From contig CABSNL010000030.1 of assembly GCA_902479095.1 (NCBI GenBank), forward strand, positions 1 through 22,783: a stretch of 22,783 nt of DNA, written 5' to 3'. This DNA is from an uncultured Collinsella sp. Lineage in GTDB: Bacteria > Actinomycetota > Coriobacteriia > Coriobacteriales > Coriobacteriaceae. A model generated the notes under the pieces. It did no database searches. It was not told the origin of the DNA and saw nothing but the letters and a program-made list of their open reading frames with translations. Positions 14,260 to 21,312 of the stretch are shown here, one piece after another (position 1 is the stretch's first letter; the number at the start of each line of letters is the position of its first letter). The position numbers were made by a program, and so were the translations under genes.

Positions 14260-15363
14260 ATGTCCAAGCCGCGTCGTCGTAAGCAGAAAAAGCAGGTCAA
14301 GGCCGAGCTCAAGCTTAGGCAGTTTGCCGCTACCGAGCTTTCCGACCAGCTTGCCGCCCTTCCCTGCGCCGCCGACCTGCCGCGCTTTTTGGTCGACACG
14401 GTTGCCGGCGCCTATGCCCCCACCGATGCCGAGCTCATGATCGAAGGCTTTGGCGCCGCGGCCACACGCCCAGTCACACTGCGTGCCAACACGCTCAAGG
14501 CGACCGCCGAAGACATCGCCGCCGCACTCGACGAGGCTGGCATCGCGCACCAAACCGTTACCTGGTATCCGGACGCTTTCATCCTGCCCGAGGCTCAGGT
14601 ATCCGATTTGTGGGATCTCGACATCTACCGCGACGGCAAAATCTATCTGCAGAGCCTGTCGTCCATGATGCCGCCGTTGGTCCTGGGCGCTCAGACCGGC
14701 GAGGACATCCTGGATATGTGCGCGGCCCCCGGTGGCAAGACGACGCAGATCGCCGCCCTCACGCAGGGACAGGCGCACCTCACGGCCTGCGAGATGAGCA
14801 TTCCCCGCGCCGAAAAGCTCGAAGCTAACCTCCACCGCCAAGGCGCAAAAAATGTGCCCGTCATGCGCATCGACGCACGCGAGCTCGACGAGTTCTTCCG
14901 CTTTGACCGCATCCTGCTCGACGCTCCCTGCACCGGCACGGGCACCGTCATCAGCGGCAACGAGAAGAGTCTGCGCGGCCTCACCGAGCAGTTGCTCGGC
15001 AAGTGCGCCCGCTCGCAGCGAGCACTTCTGGACCGCGCCATGGGTGCCCTCAAACCGGGCGGCACGCTCGCCTATTCGACTTGTTCGATCTTGCCGCAAG
15101 AAAACGAGGACGCCCTGCAAGAGGCCCTCGACAAGCACATGGACTGCGAGCTCATCCCCCTCGATGGCACGCCGAGCGAAAGTGAAACGCGCCGCGCCCA
15201 GGAAGCTGGCGAAGAGCCACGCGTCGAGAGCAACGTCCTCACCGAGGCCATCGCCGCCGGCCACGTCTCATCCGTCGCCAACGGTATGCCCGGCACGCTG
15301 ACCATTCCGCCTAGCCGCGACTTTGAGGGCTTCTACATTGCCCTGATCCGAAAACGCAGCTAG
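14260..15363 (+). CDS. RNA m5C methyltransferase, Sun/NOL1/NOP2 (RsmB/RsmF) family
   Basis: This 367-residue SAM-dependent cytosine-5 methyltransferase most likely acts on 16S rRNA. It starts at the ATG at 14260 behind AAGGA with about 9 nt spacing. The N-terminus is Lys/Arg-rich (SKPRRRKQKKQ), suggesting RNA contact. Next come the family's RANTLKATAEDI segment (75-86), the SAM-binding DMCAAPGGKT (152-161), DAPCTGTGTV with Cys224, and AYSTCSILPQENE with Cys275. The two cysteines are the pair used for catalysis and product release. The C-terminal GFYIALIRKR closes the fold. A separate PUA domain is not obvious, so assignment to RsmB or RsmF stays open. It probably shares a transcript with the MetRS-like gene. 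Confidence 0.92.
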   Translation: MSKPRRRKQKKQVKAELKLRQFAATELSDQLAALPCAADLPRFLVDTVAGAYAPTDAELMIEGFGAAATRPVTLRANTLKATAEDIAAALDEAGIAHQTVTWYPDAFILPEAQVSDLWDLDIYRDGKIYLQSLSSMMPPLVLGAQTGEDILDMCAAPGGKTTQIAALTQGQAHLTACEMSIPRAEKLEANLHRQGAKNVPVMRIDARELDEFFRFDRILLDAPCTGTGTVISGNEKSLRGLTEQLLGKCARSQRALLDRAMGALKPGGTLAYSTCSILPQENEDALQEALDKHMDCELIPLDGTPSESETRRAQEAGEEPRVESNVLTEAIAAGHVSSVANGMPGTLTIPPSRDFEGFYIALIRKRS

Positions 15364-15401
15364 CGCACGGATCCAAAACTCAACAAGCTATCTCCGTGCG
15401 C
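15363..15401. terminator. 9-bp inverted repeat between convergent genes
   Basis: GCGCACGGA (15363-15371) is the exact reverse complement of TCCGTGCGC (15393-15401), with a 21-nt loop. It sits on the methyltransferase stop codon and overlaps the 3' end of the small minus-strand gene, so it could form in both transcripts. The T-tract is weak. Confidence 0.4.
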
Positions 15402-15558
15402 GTTTGCCCTGCTGGTCGCGATGCTGTTTAAGCATCGTGCGCTCCTTGCGTTCGGCCCTTTTGCCCTTAATGGCCGTGACCACAAAGTAGATGACCGCGG
15501 CGGCAACGATTGCGCCCACACACAGGCCAATCGAGCCAAACATTGCTGTCAATTCCAT
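15388..15558 (-). CDS. Small membrane protein, 56 residues
   Basis: This is a short frame with good coding signs. The ATG at 15558 follows AGAGAGGTGA with 6 nt spacing, and the frame ends at TAG (15388-15390). The protein starts MELTAMFGSIGLCVG and has one hydrophobic helix (residues 8-30, rich in Ala, Val and Ile). It then has a strongly basic tail (KGKRAERKERTMLKQHRDQQGKRARR). By the positive-inside rule the tail should be cytoplasmic. There is no recognisable family. It converges with the methyltransferase gene and shares a promoter region with the TIM-barrel gene, which is divergent from it. It may act as a small membrane regulator or RNA-binding tail protein, but this is a guess. Confidence 0.7.
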   Translation of the reverse strand: MELTAMFGSIGLCVGAIVAAAVIYFVVTAIKGKRAERKERTMLKQHRDQQGKRARR

Positions 15559-15734
15559 ACCGCGTCACCTCTCTTTTAAACGGGACTTTCAAGATAGCAC
15601 CTCGATCCCCGCCACCACAGCTCCTTCACGTTCGCCTGCCCTTCGGTCTAACGGATGGCGCGGCGGGGAAAAATCAACTCGTCAAACGATTTAGCATTCG
15701 CAATTCCGGCTGCATCGCGCCGGCCGTCATCACA

Positions 15735-15740
15735 TAGAAT
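15735..15740 (+). promoter_or_regulatory. -10 element TAGAAT, candidate leaderless promoter
   Basis: TAGAAT is followed by 9 nt and the ATG at 15750, with no SD in between. The expected transcription start would fall on or just before the start codon. This is the same layout as the -10 at 11945-11950. Confidence 0.4.
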
Positions 15741-15749
15741 CGAGTGTCC

Positions 15750-16841
15750 ATGGATACCCTCAACGATCTAAATGAGCGCGTCGACGCCTTCGTCGGCACC
15801 AGCTCCTTCGACACGCCTGCCGCGGCAAACGACCAAGCTCCCATCGATGTACCCGCCGAGGTTCACGAGGACATCGTCGCCTCGGTCGATTTCTCCGAGG
15901 TCGAGCTCGCAGACGAGTTCACCGAGCCCCAGGTAGCCGTGACCCCCAACGGACTGCTCCCCATGGAGCCGCTGCCCATCGACGGGCGTTTGCGCAAGGC
16001 GGCCCTTCGCATGCCCGACGAGATCGAGGAGGCCAGCGGCTTTACGCTCTTCGGCCGTCGTATCAAATCGCTCATCTACACCACCGATGTCGCGGTTATC
16101 CGCAACTCCAACGCCGACGCCGTCTTTGCGGTCTACCCTTTCACGCCGCAGCCCGCCATTACGCAGGCACTGTTGACCGTCGCCGAGTGCCCGGTCTTTG
16201 TAGGCGTGGGCGGCGGAACTACGACCGGTAAGCGCTCCGTGCAGATGGCAGCCGTCTCCGAGATGCAGGGCGCGGCAGGCTGCGTGGTCAACTCCCCCGC
16301 TACTGCCGAGATGGTAGAGCACATCACCAACATCGCCGACATCCCCGTCATCGCCACGGTCGTTCGCTGCGACGACGATGCCCACGCCAAGGTGCGCGCC
16401 GGCGCCAAGATTCTCAACATCGCCGCCGGCAAGAACACGCCCCAGGTCCTACGCGAGCTGCGCGAGCACTATCCCAACCTGCCGCTTATCGCGCCGGGCG
16501 GCAAGACGCCCGAGAGCATTCGCGAGACCATCGCCGCCGGCGCCAACGCCATCATCTGGACGCCGCCTTCGGCCCAGCAGCTACAGACCGACATGATGCA
16601 GCGTTATCGCAAGATGAAGGAAGACGCCACACCTGTCATCTCGCGCGACGATGTGCCCATTATCGACCAGGTCGCCGCCGCCGAGGTCAGGCAGGTCGAG
16701 AACATGAATCCCGACGTGCCGATTCCCGACGAAGTCATCGAGCGCGTTGCTTCGATCCACGAGCGCGTAGAAGAGCATCGCGCCAACCGCGGCCTCAAGC
16801 CATCACTGCACGGCTTCTTCTTCCGCGGAAAGAAACGCTAG
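15750..16841 (+). CDS. Phosphate-binding TIM-barrel protein of unknown function
   Basis: The protein has 363 residues from the ATG at 15750. A GTG at 15744 is the alternative. The first 70 or so residues are acidic and probably disordered. From about residue 78 (GRLRKAALRMPDEI) an alternating beta/alpha pattern begins: FVGVGGGTTTGKRSVQMAAVSEMQG, then CVVNSPATAEMVEHI, IPVIATVVR, AGAKILNIAAGKNTPQVLREL, LIAPGGKTPESIRETIAAGANAIIWTPPS. The last glycine-rich strand-loop resembles the phosphate-binding end of ThiG, NanE and KDPG-aldolase-type barrels. Similar proteins are often labelled only as hydrolase or beta/alpha-barrel protein. No catalytic residues can be named with confidence. The C-terminus is basic (FFFRGKKR). 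The gene stands alone and ends at a clear terminator. Confidence 0.8.
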   Translation: MDTLNDLNERVDAFVGTSSFDTPAAANDQAPIDVPAEVHEDIVASVDFSEVELADEFTEPQVAVTPNGLLPMEPLPIDGRLRKAALRMPDEIEEASGFTLFGRRIKSLIYTTDVAVIRNSNADAVFAVYPFTPQPAITQALLTVAECPVFVGVGGGTTTGKRSVQMAAVSEMQGAAGCVVNSPATAEMVEHITNIADIPVIATVVRCDDDAHAKVRAGAKILNIAAGKNTPQVLRELREHYPNLPLIAPGGKTPESIRETIAAGANAIIWTPPSAQQLQTDMMQRYRKMKEDATPVISRDDVPIIDQVAAAEVRQVENMNPDVPIPDEVIERVASIHERVEEHRANRGLKPSLHGFFFRGKKR

Positions 16842-16853
16842 CCGCAACAGCAA

Positions 16854-16891
16854 GGCCTGCCCGACAAACGTGAGGCGGGCCGTTTTCGTTT
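16854..16891 (+). terminator. Rho-independent terminator of the TIM-barrel gene
   Basis: GGCCTGCC (16854-16861) pairs with GGCGGGCC (16874-16881), including one G-U pair, and is followed by GTTTTCGTTT. It lies 12 bp after the stop codon. Confidence 0.8.
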
Positions 16892-16922
16892 GAACAATCA
16901 TGCAGCGATGTGATGGGGCAAA

Positions 16923-17814
16923 TTAATCCACGCGCTTGTCGCCCATAAAGAAGAGCGCCACCGTACCAGGTCCGGTATGCGAGCCAATCAGAGTACCGAT
17001 GTCATTGATCTCAATCTTGCCTTTAAGCTGCGGAACCTGTTCCTCAATCAGCGCCGCAACTGCCTCGGCATCCTCGCGGCACGCCGAGTGCGACATGATG
17101 CACTTACCCGAATAATCCGCACCGCCCTGCACGTGTGCCATCATGGTCTTAGCCATCTCGGAAATCGCTCGCTTCTTAGTGCGAATCTTCTCACGTGGCG
17201 ACAGCTTACCTTCGCAATCGACCGTCATAAGCGGGCAAATCTTAAGCGCCGTGCCGATGATCGCGCTCGCAGCCGAAATGCGACCACCGCGTAGGTAGCT
17301 CGACAGATCGGTCGAGAAGAACCAGTGGTGCAGGTTGAGTTTATGCTCCTCAATCCAAGCGGCCGTCTCGTCGAGTGAAGCCCCACTATCGCGCACGTCG
17401 GCGGCATATTCCAGCAACAGACCAAAGCCCGAAGACGCCCCCCAGCGAATCGATAACGCGCACCTTGCCGCCCTGGGGATAGCGATCCGCGAGCATCTGC
17501 GCCGCAACGCAGGCCGATCCATACGTGCCCGAAATACCCGACGACAACGTCAGGTGCAGCACGTCTTTACCCTCGGCAACAAACGGCTCCCAAAACTCCT
17601 CGTACTCACCCACGCTCACCTGAGACGTCTTGGGCATGGCGCCCGCGGCAATCTGGGCAAAAAACTTGTCCGGCGTAATCGACTGATACAAATCGTCCGT
17701 ATAGACAACATCGTCGATCTCGTAATGAAAACACACGACAGGGATATTGCGCGACGCAAAGAACTCACGGGTTCGGTCGGCGGCGGATTCACAGGTCAGG
17801 ACAAAATCACTCAT
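16923..17814 (-). pseudogene. DegV-family fatty-acid-binding protein, frameshifted in a G6 run
   Basis: DegV (FakB-like) proteins bind fatty acids and hand them to the fatty-acid kinase FakA. The first part starts at the ATG at 17814 (AAGGAG 6 nt upstream) and reads MSDFVLTCESAADRT, later TSQVSVGEYEEFW and LTLSSGISGTYGSA, all typical of DegV. After VRVIDSLG the frame runs into unrelated sequence. The true continuation (ASSGFGLLLEYAADV, then RGGRISAASAIIGTALKICPLMTVDCEGKL) is in the next frame down to 16923. The switch lies in six C at 17438-17443 (six G on the coding strand). Five G would give one frame of 296 residues, the normal DegV length. It may be a sequencing error, a phase-variable tract or a recent inactivation. 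Everything else looks intact. Confidence 0.88.
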
Positions 17815-17883
17815 ATGAGGCTCCTTACTCATTGCTGCGCAAATTATCGCACAGTGAGCCTACATGCGGTACATATGTCCACT

Positions 17884-18046
17884 ATTTACCAAATCGAACC
17901 AAATATAGTGAACATCTTTACCACCATCGTCTCCACCGGCCCCATGCATAAATATCTGAGAAAACACCCTCTGTCGTCTCCACCCAACCGACACATCTAC
18001 CTTCACTAAATCGATTTACCAAACCGTTCAGCCGACAATTCAGCCG
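17884..18046. promoter_or_regulatory. Short direct repeats in the degV-fbp intergenic region
   Basis: The gene-free stretch 17815-18134 holds two copies of ATTTACCAAA (17884-17893 and 18014-18023, each followed by a CG-containing trinucleotide) and two copies of TTCAGCCG (18027-18034 and 18039-18046). Both divergent promoters must lie here. No clear -35/-10 pair was found. The repeats may be regulator sites, but their number is small. Confidence 0.25.
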
Positions 18047-18077
18047 CTGGCGCAAAATCGAAACAAAAGCGGCGCAT

Positions 18078-18110
18078 ACTGATAAACGTTTGATGCTGTT
18101 TATCAGTTTT
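18078..18110 (+). promoter_or_regulatory. Perfect 10-bp dyad in the fbp leader
   Basis: ACTGATAAAC (18078-18087) is the exact reverse complement of GTTTATCAGT (18098-18107), with a 10-nt loop and TTT behind it. It ends 27 bp before the fbp start codon. It could be a repressor operator overlapping the promoter, or a leader hairpin that affects transcription. The A/T-rich arms fit an operator better than a strong terminator. Confidence 0.5.
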
Positions 18111-18134
18111 ACCAGCCCCATCGGAAGGTGTTTC

Positions 18135-20051
18135 ATGGTCGCATTCGATCGCAACCCGCAAGACTTCAAGTATCTGCGCCTGCTGTCGAGACAGTTTCCC
18201 ACCGAACAATCCGCATTTACCGAAATTATCAACCTCTCGGCCATCCTTAACCTACCCAAGGGCACCGAGCATTTTATGAGCGACGTGCATGGTGAGTACG
18301 AAGCCTTTATGCACATCCTCAACAACTGCTCGGGCGTCGTGCGCGAACATGTCGACGAGATCTTTGGCGACACGCTCTCCTTTGACGAAAAGGGCGAGCT
18401 GTGTACGCTCATCTACTACCCGCGCGAGAAGATCGACCTGGTCCGCAGTCAGCGCGAGGACTCGCCCACCTGGTACAAGACGATGCTTGACCAGCTCATC
18501 ATGGTCGCTCGCTCACTTTCAAGCCGCTACACGCGCTCCAAGGTGCGTAAGGCCATCCCGCGCGATTACGCCTATATCATCGACGAGTTGTTGCACACGC
18601 ACCCGGACGAGAACAACTATCGCGTGCGCTATCACGAGCGCATCGTGGAGTCCATCCTGGAGACCGCCAGCGCCGACGACTTTATTGAGTCGCTCGCCTC
18701 GCTCATCAAGCGCCTGGCCGTCGACCACCTGCACCTGGTGGGCGACATCTTCGACCGCGGCGGCGGCGCGGCCAAGATTATGGACCGTCTGCTCACCTAC
18801 CATTCGCTCGACATCCAGTGGGGCAACCACGACCTGCTGTGGATGGGCGCCGCTGCCGGTGAGCCTGCCTGCATCGCCACGGTGCTGCGCAACAACCTGC
18901 GCTACGACAATTACGAGATCCTCGAGAACGACTACGGCATCTCACTGCGTGAGCTCGTCGCCTTTGCCGATGCCACCTATTCCGCCGGCGAGTCCATCAC
19001 CCCGCTGATCAAGGCCATCAACGTGCTGCTCTTTAAACTCGAGGGCCAGATTATCCAGCGTCACCCCGAGTTCGACATGACCGACCGCCTGCTGCTCGAC
19101 AAGATCGACCACGACACCGGCACGGTCACGCTCGCCGACGGCAGCGTGTGGCCGCTCACGACCAACGACTTCCCCACCGTCGACCCGACGGACCCCTACA
19201 TGCTCACGCCCCAGGAGCAACACATCATCGACAAGCTCGTGTCCGAGTTTGTCACCGCCGACCACCTGCATCGCCATATCGATTTCCTCTACACCCACGG
19301 CTCGATGTACAAGGTCACCAACGGCAATCTGCTGTTCCATGGCTGCGTGCCGCTCAACGAGGATGGTACCTTTAGCAGCATGAACTGCCTGGGCACCTGG
19401 CACGCAGGCCGCGATTATCTCGATTTTTGCGACCATATCGCCCGCCGCGCCTGGCGCGTGGGCGACCGCGACGCCCTCGACTGGATGTGGTACCTGTGGA
19501 TCGGCTTTAACTCACCCGCCAGCGGGCGCCTGGTGCGTACCTTTGAACGCGCTTATATCGCCGATAAGAGCACCTGGGTCGAGCCGATGGACCCGTACTT
19601 TACGCTTACCAAGTCGCCCTCGGTCTGCGATGATATCATGCGCGAGTTTGGCGTCGCGCCCATGGCATGCTCGCCGACCGGCCACATCATCAACGGCCAC
19701 ACGCCCGTTAAAACCACCAAGGGCGAGCAGCCCATCCGCGCCGAGGGCAAGCTGCTGGTCATCGACGGCGGCTTCTGCCGCGTTTACCATCCCAAGACGG
19801 GCATCGCCGGCTATACGCTTATCTCGAGCTCGCGCGGCTGCCGCCTCAAGTCGCACCGGGCCTTTACGACGGTTGCCGAGGCACTCACGCGCAACGTGGA
19901 CATCGAAAGCGAGACCAACCGTTTTGACCAAGCGGACCGTCGCCGCATGGTGAGCGACACCGATACTGGCGCCAAGATCCGCAGCCAAATCCAGGACCTG
20001 CGCCAGCTGCTCGATGCATATAGAAACGGTGCTATCGAGGAGCGCGCCTAG
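18135..20051 (+). CDS. fbp: Class III fructose-1,6-bisphosphatase
   Basis: It hydrolyses fructose 1,6-bisphosphate to fructose 6-phosphate, the committed step of gluconeogenesis, in the cytoplasm. It has 638 residues from the ATG at 18135 (AAGGTG 4 nt upstream), close to the usual length of this Firmicutes-type class. The upstream ATG at 18090 lies inside the leader dyad and is unlikely. It shows the metallophosphoesterase signature in order: FMSDVHGEYEAF (Asp50, His52), GDIFDRGGG (203-211), GNHD (230-233) and NGHTPVK (520-526). The N-terminal FKYLRLLSRQFPTEQSAFTEIINL and the segments YLWIGFNSPASGR and VIDGGFCRVYHPKTGIAGYTLI are also typical. The gene stands alone, with a dyad in its leader suggesting regulation, and a hairpin behind it. 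Confidence 0.96.
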   Translation: MVAFDRNPQDFKYLRLLSRQFPTEQSAFTEIINLSAILNLPKGTEHFMSDVHGEYEAFMHILNNCSGVVREHVDEIFGDTLSFDEKGELCTLIYYPREKIDLVRSQREDSPTWYKTMLDQLIMVARSLSSRYTRSKVRKAIPRDYAYIIDELLHTHPDENNYRVRYHERIVESILETASADDFIESLASLIKRLAVDHLHLVGDIFDRGGGAAKIMDRLLTYHSLDIQWGNHDLLWMGAAAGEPACIATVLRNNLRYDNYEILENDYGISLRELVAFADATYSAGESITPLIKAINVLLFKLEGQIIQRHPEFDMTDRLLLDKIDHDTGTVTLADGSVWPLTTNDFPTVDPTDPYMLTPQEQHIIDKLVSEFVTADHLHRHIDFLYTHGSMYKVTNGNLLFHGCVPLNEDGTFSSMNCLGTWHAGRDYLDFCDHIARRAWRVGDRDALDWMWYLWIGFNSPASGRLVRTFERAYIADKSTWVEPMDPYFTLTKSPSVCDDIMREFGVAPMACSPTGHIINGHTPVKTTKGEQPIRAEGKLLVIDGGFCRVYHPKTGIAGYTLISSSRGCRLKSHRAFTTVAEALTRNVDIESETNRFDQADRRRMVSDTDTGAKIRSQIQDLRQLLDAYRNGAIEERA

Positions 20052-20057
20052 CACCAC

Positions 20058-20112
20058 CCGCGGGGATTGGCTAAACTTGCTGAGTTAGTCATCCCCGCGG
20101 CGCTTCGGCGCC
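20058..20112 (+). terminator. Hairpin pair behind fbp, including a TTCG tetraloop
   Basis: CCGCGGGGAT (20058-20067) pairs perfectly with ATCCCCGCGG (20091-20100), and the 23-nt loop can form a small inner stem (CTAA with TTAG). Directly after it, GGCGC-TTCG-GCGCC (20099-20112) forms a five-pair stem with a stable tetraloop. It begins 6 bp after the fbp stop codon and ends 17 bp before the next ATG. There is no T-tract, so it may be a partial terminator or a leader structure for the GtrA gene. Confidence 0.5.
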
Positions 20113-20129
20113 AGCTTAAGGCAGGTACC

Positions 20130-20525
20130 ATGCAAAAGCTCCTTGCGCAGATCATGAAATTTGGCGTCGTCGGTGTCATTGCCACGGTTATCGACTTTGG
20201 CATTATGAATCTGCTTCACTACGGTCTGGGCCTCAACATCCTAATCGCCAACACCAGCGGCTTTATCATCTCACTCATCTTTAACTACCTCGCAAGCATG
20301 AAGTACGTGTTTGCGCACAAGGAAGGCATGAGCCGCCGCCGCGAGTTCATCATCTTTGTCGTGCTGTCCGTGATCGGTTTGGTGCTCAACGACGGCATCG
20401 TGCTGGCGCTCAACGCCGGCCTGGGACTCGAGGCCAATATCGCCAAGATCTGCGCCACCGCGCTTGTCATGGTCTACAACTTTGTGACCCGAAAAATCTT
20501 CCTGGAGGGCGACGAGACAAAATAG
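20130..20525 (+). CDS. GtrA-family membrane protein, first of a tandem pair
   Basis: It has 131 residues from the ATG at 20130, which has AAGGCAGG 4 nt upstream. A TTG at 20067 in the same frame lies inside the hairpin and is less likely. Four membrane helices are visible, starting with MKFGVVGVIATVIDFGIMNLL. GtrA-family proteins are thought to help move polyprenyl-linked sugars across the membrane for decoration of surface polymers. The core NYLASMKYVFAHKEGMSRRREF lies between helices 2 and 3 and is nearly identical in the second gene at 20745-21152. The C-terminal YNFVTRKIFLEG is also shared in form. No glycosyltransferase partner lies in the window. Confidence 0.9.
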   Translation: MQKLLAQIMKFGVVGVIATVIDFGIMNLLHYGLGLNILIANTSGFIISLIFNYLASMKYVFAHKEGMSRRREFIIFVVLSVIGLVLNDGIVLALNAGLGLEANIAKICATALVMVYNFVTRKIFLEGDETK

Positions 20526-20551
20526 CTCGAAACCCCTGCAGCATTACGGCG

Positions 20552-20591
20552 CCCACGGACGACGCGCACTCAGCGCAGTATCGTCCGTGGG
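20552..20591 (+). terminator. Perfect 11-bp hairpin behind the first GtrA gene
   Basis: CCCACGGACGA (20552-20562) pairs with TCGTCCGTGGG (20581-20591) around an 18-nt loop, 27 bp after the stop codon. TGTCGCTCGTTT follows, a weak T-tract. Confidence 0.6.
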
Positions 20592-20608
20592 TGTCGCTCG
20601 TTTACGGG

Positions 20609-20647
20609 CAAATTTTCAACGTTTGCGGATTAGCTCTTGAAAATTTG
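20609..20647. promoter_or_regulatory. A/T-rich 11-bp dyad ahead of the second GtrA gene
   Basis: CAAATTTTCAA (20609-20619) is the exact reverse complement of TTGAAAATTTG (20637-20647), with a 17-nt loop. It lies about 100 bp before the GTG at 20745 and may be an operator. TTGGCA at 20665-20670 is a possible -35, but no good -10 follows it. Confidence 0.4.
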
Positions 20648-20744
20648 GCGAGTTCATATAGTTCTTGGCAAAGACCTTACGTTTCCCTTGTAAAAGCTCT
20701 AAAGTATCCTCTGCTCGATTCATCAACGCATTGGATGTGATTAC

Positions 20745-21152
20745 GTGCGCAAGGCGCTGGCACAACCTCATACCAAGCAGTTCCTCAAGTTTGCTGTCGT
20801 GGGTCTTATCTCCTTTGGCATCGACTGGGGCATGCTCATTGCGCTCGTCGAGCTGTTCCACCTCGACTTTTTGATGAGCACCACGGTTTCGTTTATCACG
20901 TCCGTCGTGGTCAACTACTGGCTCAGCATGAAGTACGTGTTCGACCACCGCGAAGGCATGAGCCGCAAGCGCGAGTTCACGATCTTCACCATCCTGTCGG
21001 TGATCGGCCTGGGCCTCAACGACCTGTACATGTTTGTGGGCGTCACGTTTTTGAGCATCGGCTACCAGGCCATGAAGGCCATCGCCACGTTCCTCGTCAC
21101 CTGGTACAACTACTTCAGCCGCCGCTTCTTCCTCGAGGGCGCACGGTCATAG
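20745..21152 (+). CDS. GtrA-family membrane protein, second of a tandem pair
   Basis: It has 135 residues. The GTG at 20745 is preceded by GGATGTGA about 6 nt upstream, a weak SD, and no ATG in frame fits better. Four membrane helices begin with LKFAVVGLISFGIDWGMLIAL. The loop NYWLSMKYVFDHREGMSRKREF and the following SVIGLGLND match the first GtrA protein closely, and the DNA shares AGCATGAAGTACGTGTT exactly. The proteins differ more in helices 1 and 4. They are likely an old duplication. The two may form a heterodimer, or serve different lipid-linked sugars. It has its own upstream region with a dyad and ends at a strong terminator. Confidence 0.9.
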   Translation: MRKALAQPHTKQFLKFAVVGLISFGIDWGMLIALVELFHLDFLMSTTVSFITSVVVNYWLSMKYVFDHREGMSRKREFTIFTILSVIGLGLNDLYMFVGVTFLSIGYQAMKAIATFLVTWYNYFSRRFFLEGARS

Positions 21153-21178
21153 TCGATTCACTATTTGCTTGAATGTAT

Positions 21179-21213
21179 AACCGGTTGGAATTCCCGTTCC
21201 AACCGGTTTTTTT
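21179..21213 (+). terminator. Strong rho-independent terminator behind the second GtrA gene
   Basis: AACCGGTTGGAA (21179-21190) pairs perfectly with TTCCAACCGGTT (21197-21208), with a 6-nt loop and seven T (21207-21213), followed by GTTT. Confidence 0.93.
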
Positions 21214-21251
21214 GTTTGCAGAGAGACCCGGAGACCCAGTCTCATTCGCAT

Positions 21252-21290
21252 GAAAAACGGGCGGTCCGGATGTTGGTCCGAACCGCCCGT
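21252..21290 (-). terminator. Rho-independent terminator of the surface-protein operon
   Basis: On the minus strand ACGGGCGGT (complement of 21282-21290) pairs with ACCGCCCGT (complement of 21257-21265). A further 4-bp inner stem (21267-21270 with 21277-21280) follows across one mismatch, around a 6-nt loop. TTTTTC follows. It lies 22 bp after the stop at 21313. Confidence 0.9.
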
Positions 21291-21312
21291 CTGGCGCGCT
21301 ATGTCGAGGCCT

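Noticed and set aside
11943..14399. 818-codon minus-strand frame opposite the MetRS-like gene
   Set aside because: Very long, but composed of Leu/Gly/Val/Ala/His/Asp runs typical of an antisense mirror. The plus-strand protein has clear synthetase motifs.
14194..15264. 356-codon minus-strand frame opposite the methyltransferase gene
   Set aside because: Mirror frame of a gene with intact SAM and catalytic motifs.
15606..15669. 8-bp inverted repeat TCCCCGCC...GGCGGGGA in the small gene/TIM-barrel spacer
   Set aside because: The 48-nt loop and lack of a T-tract in either direction make it weak. In such G+C-rich DNA it can arise by chance.
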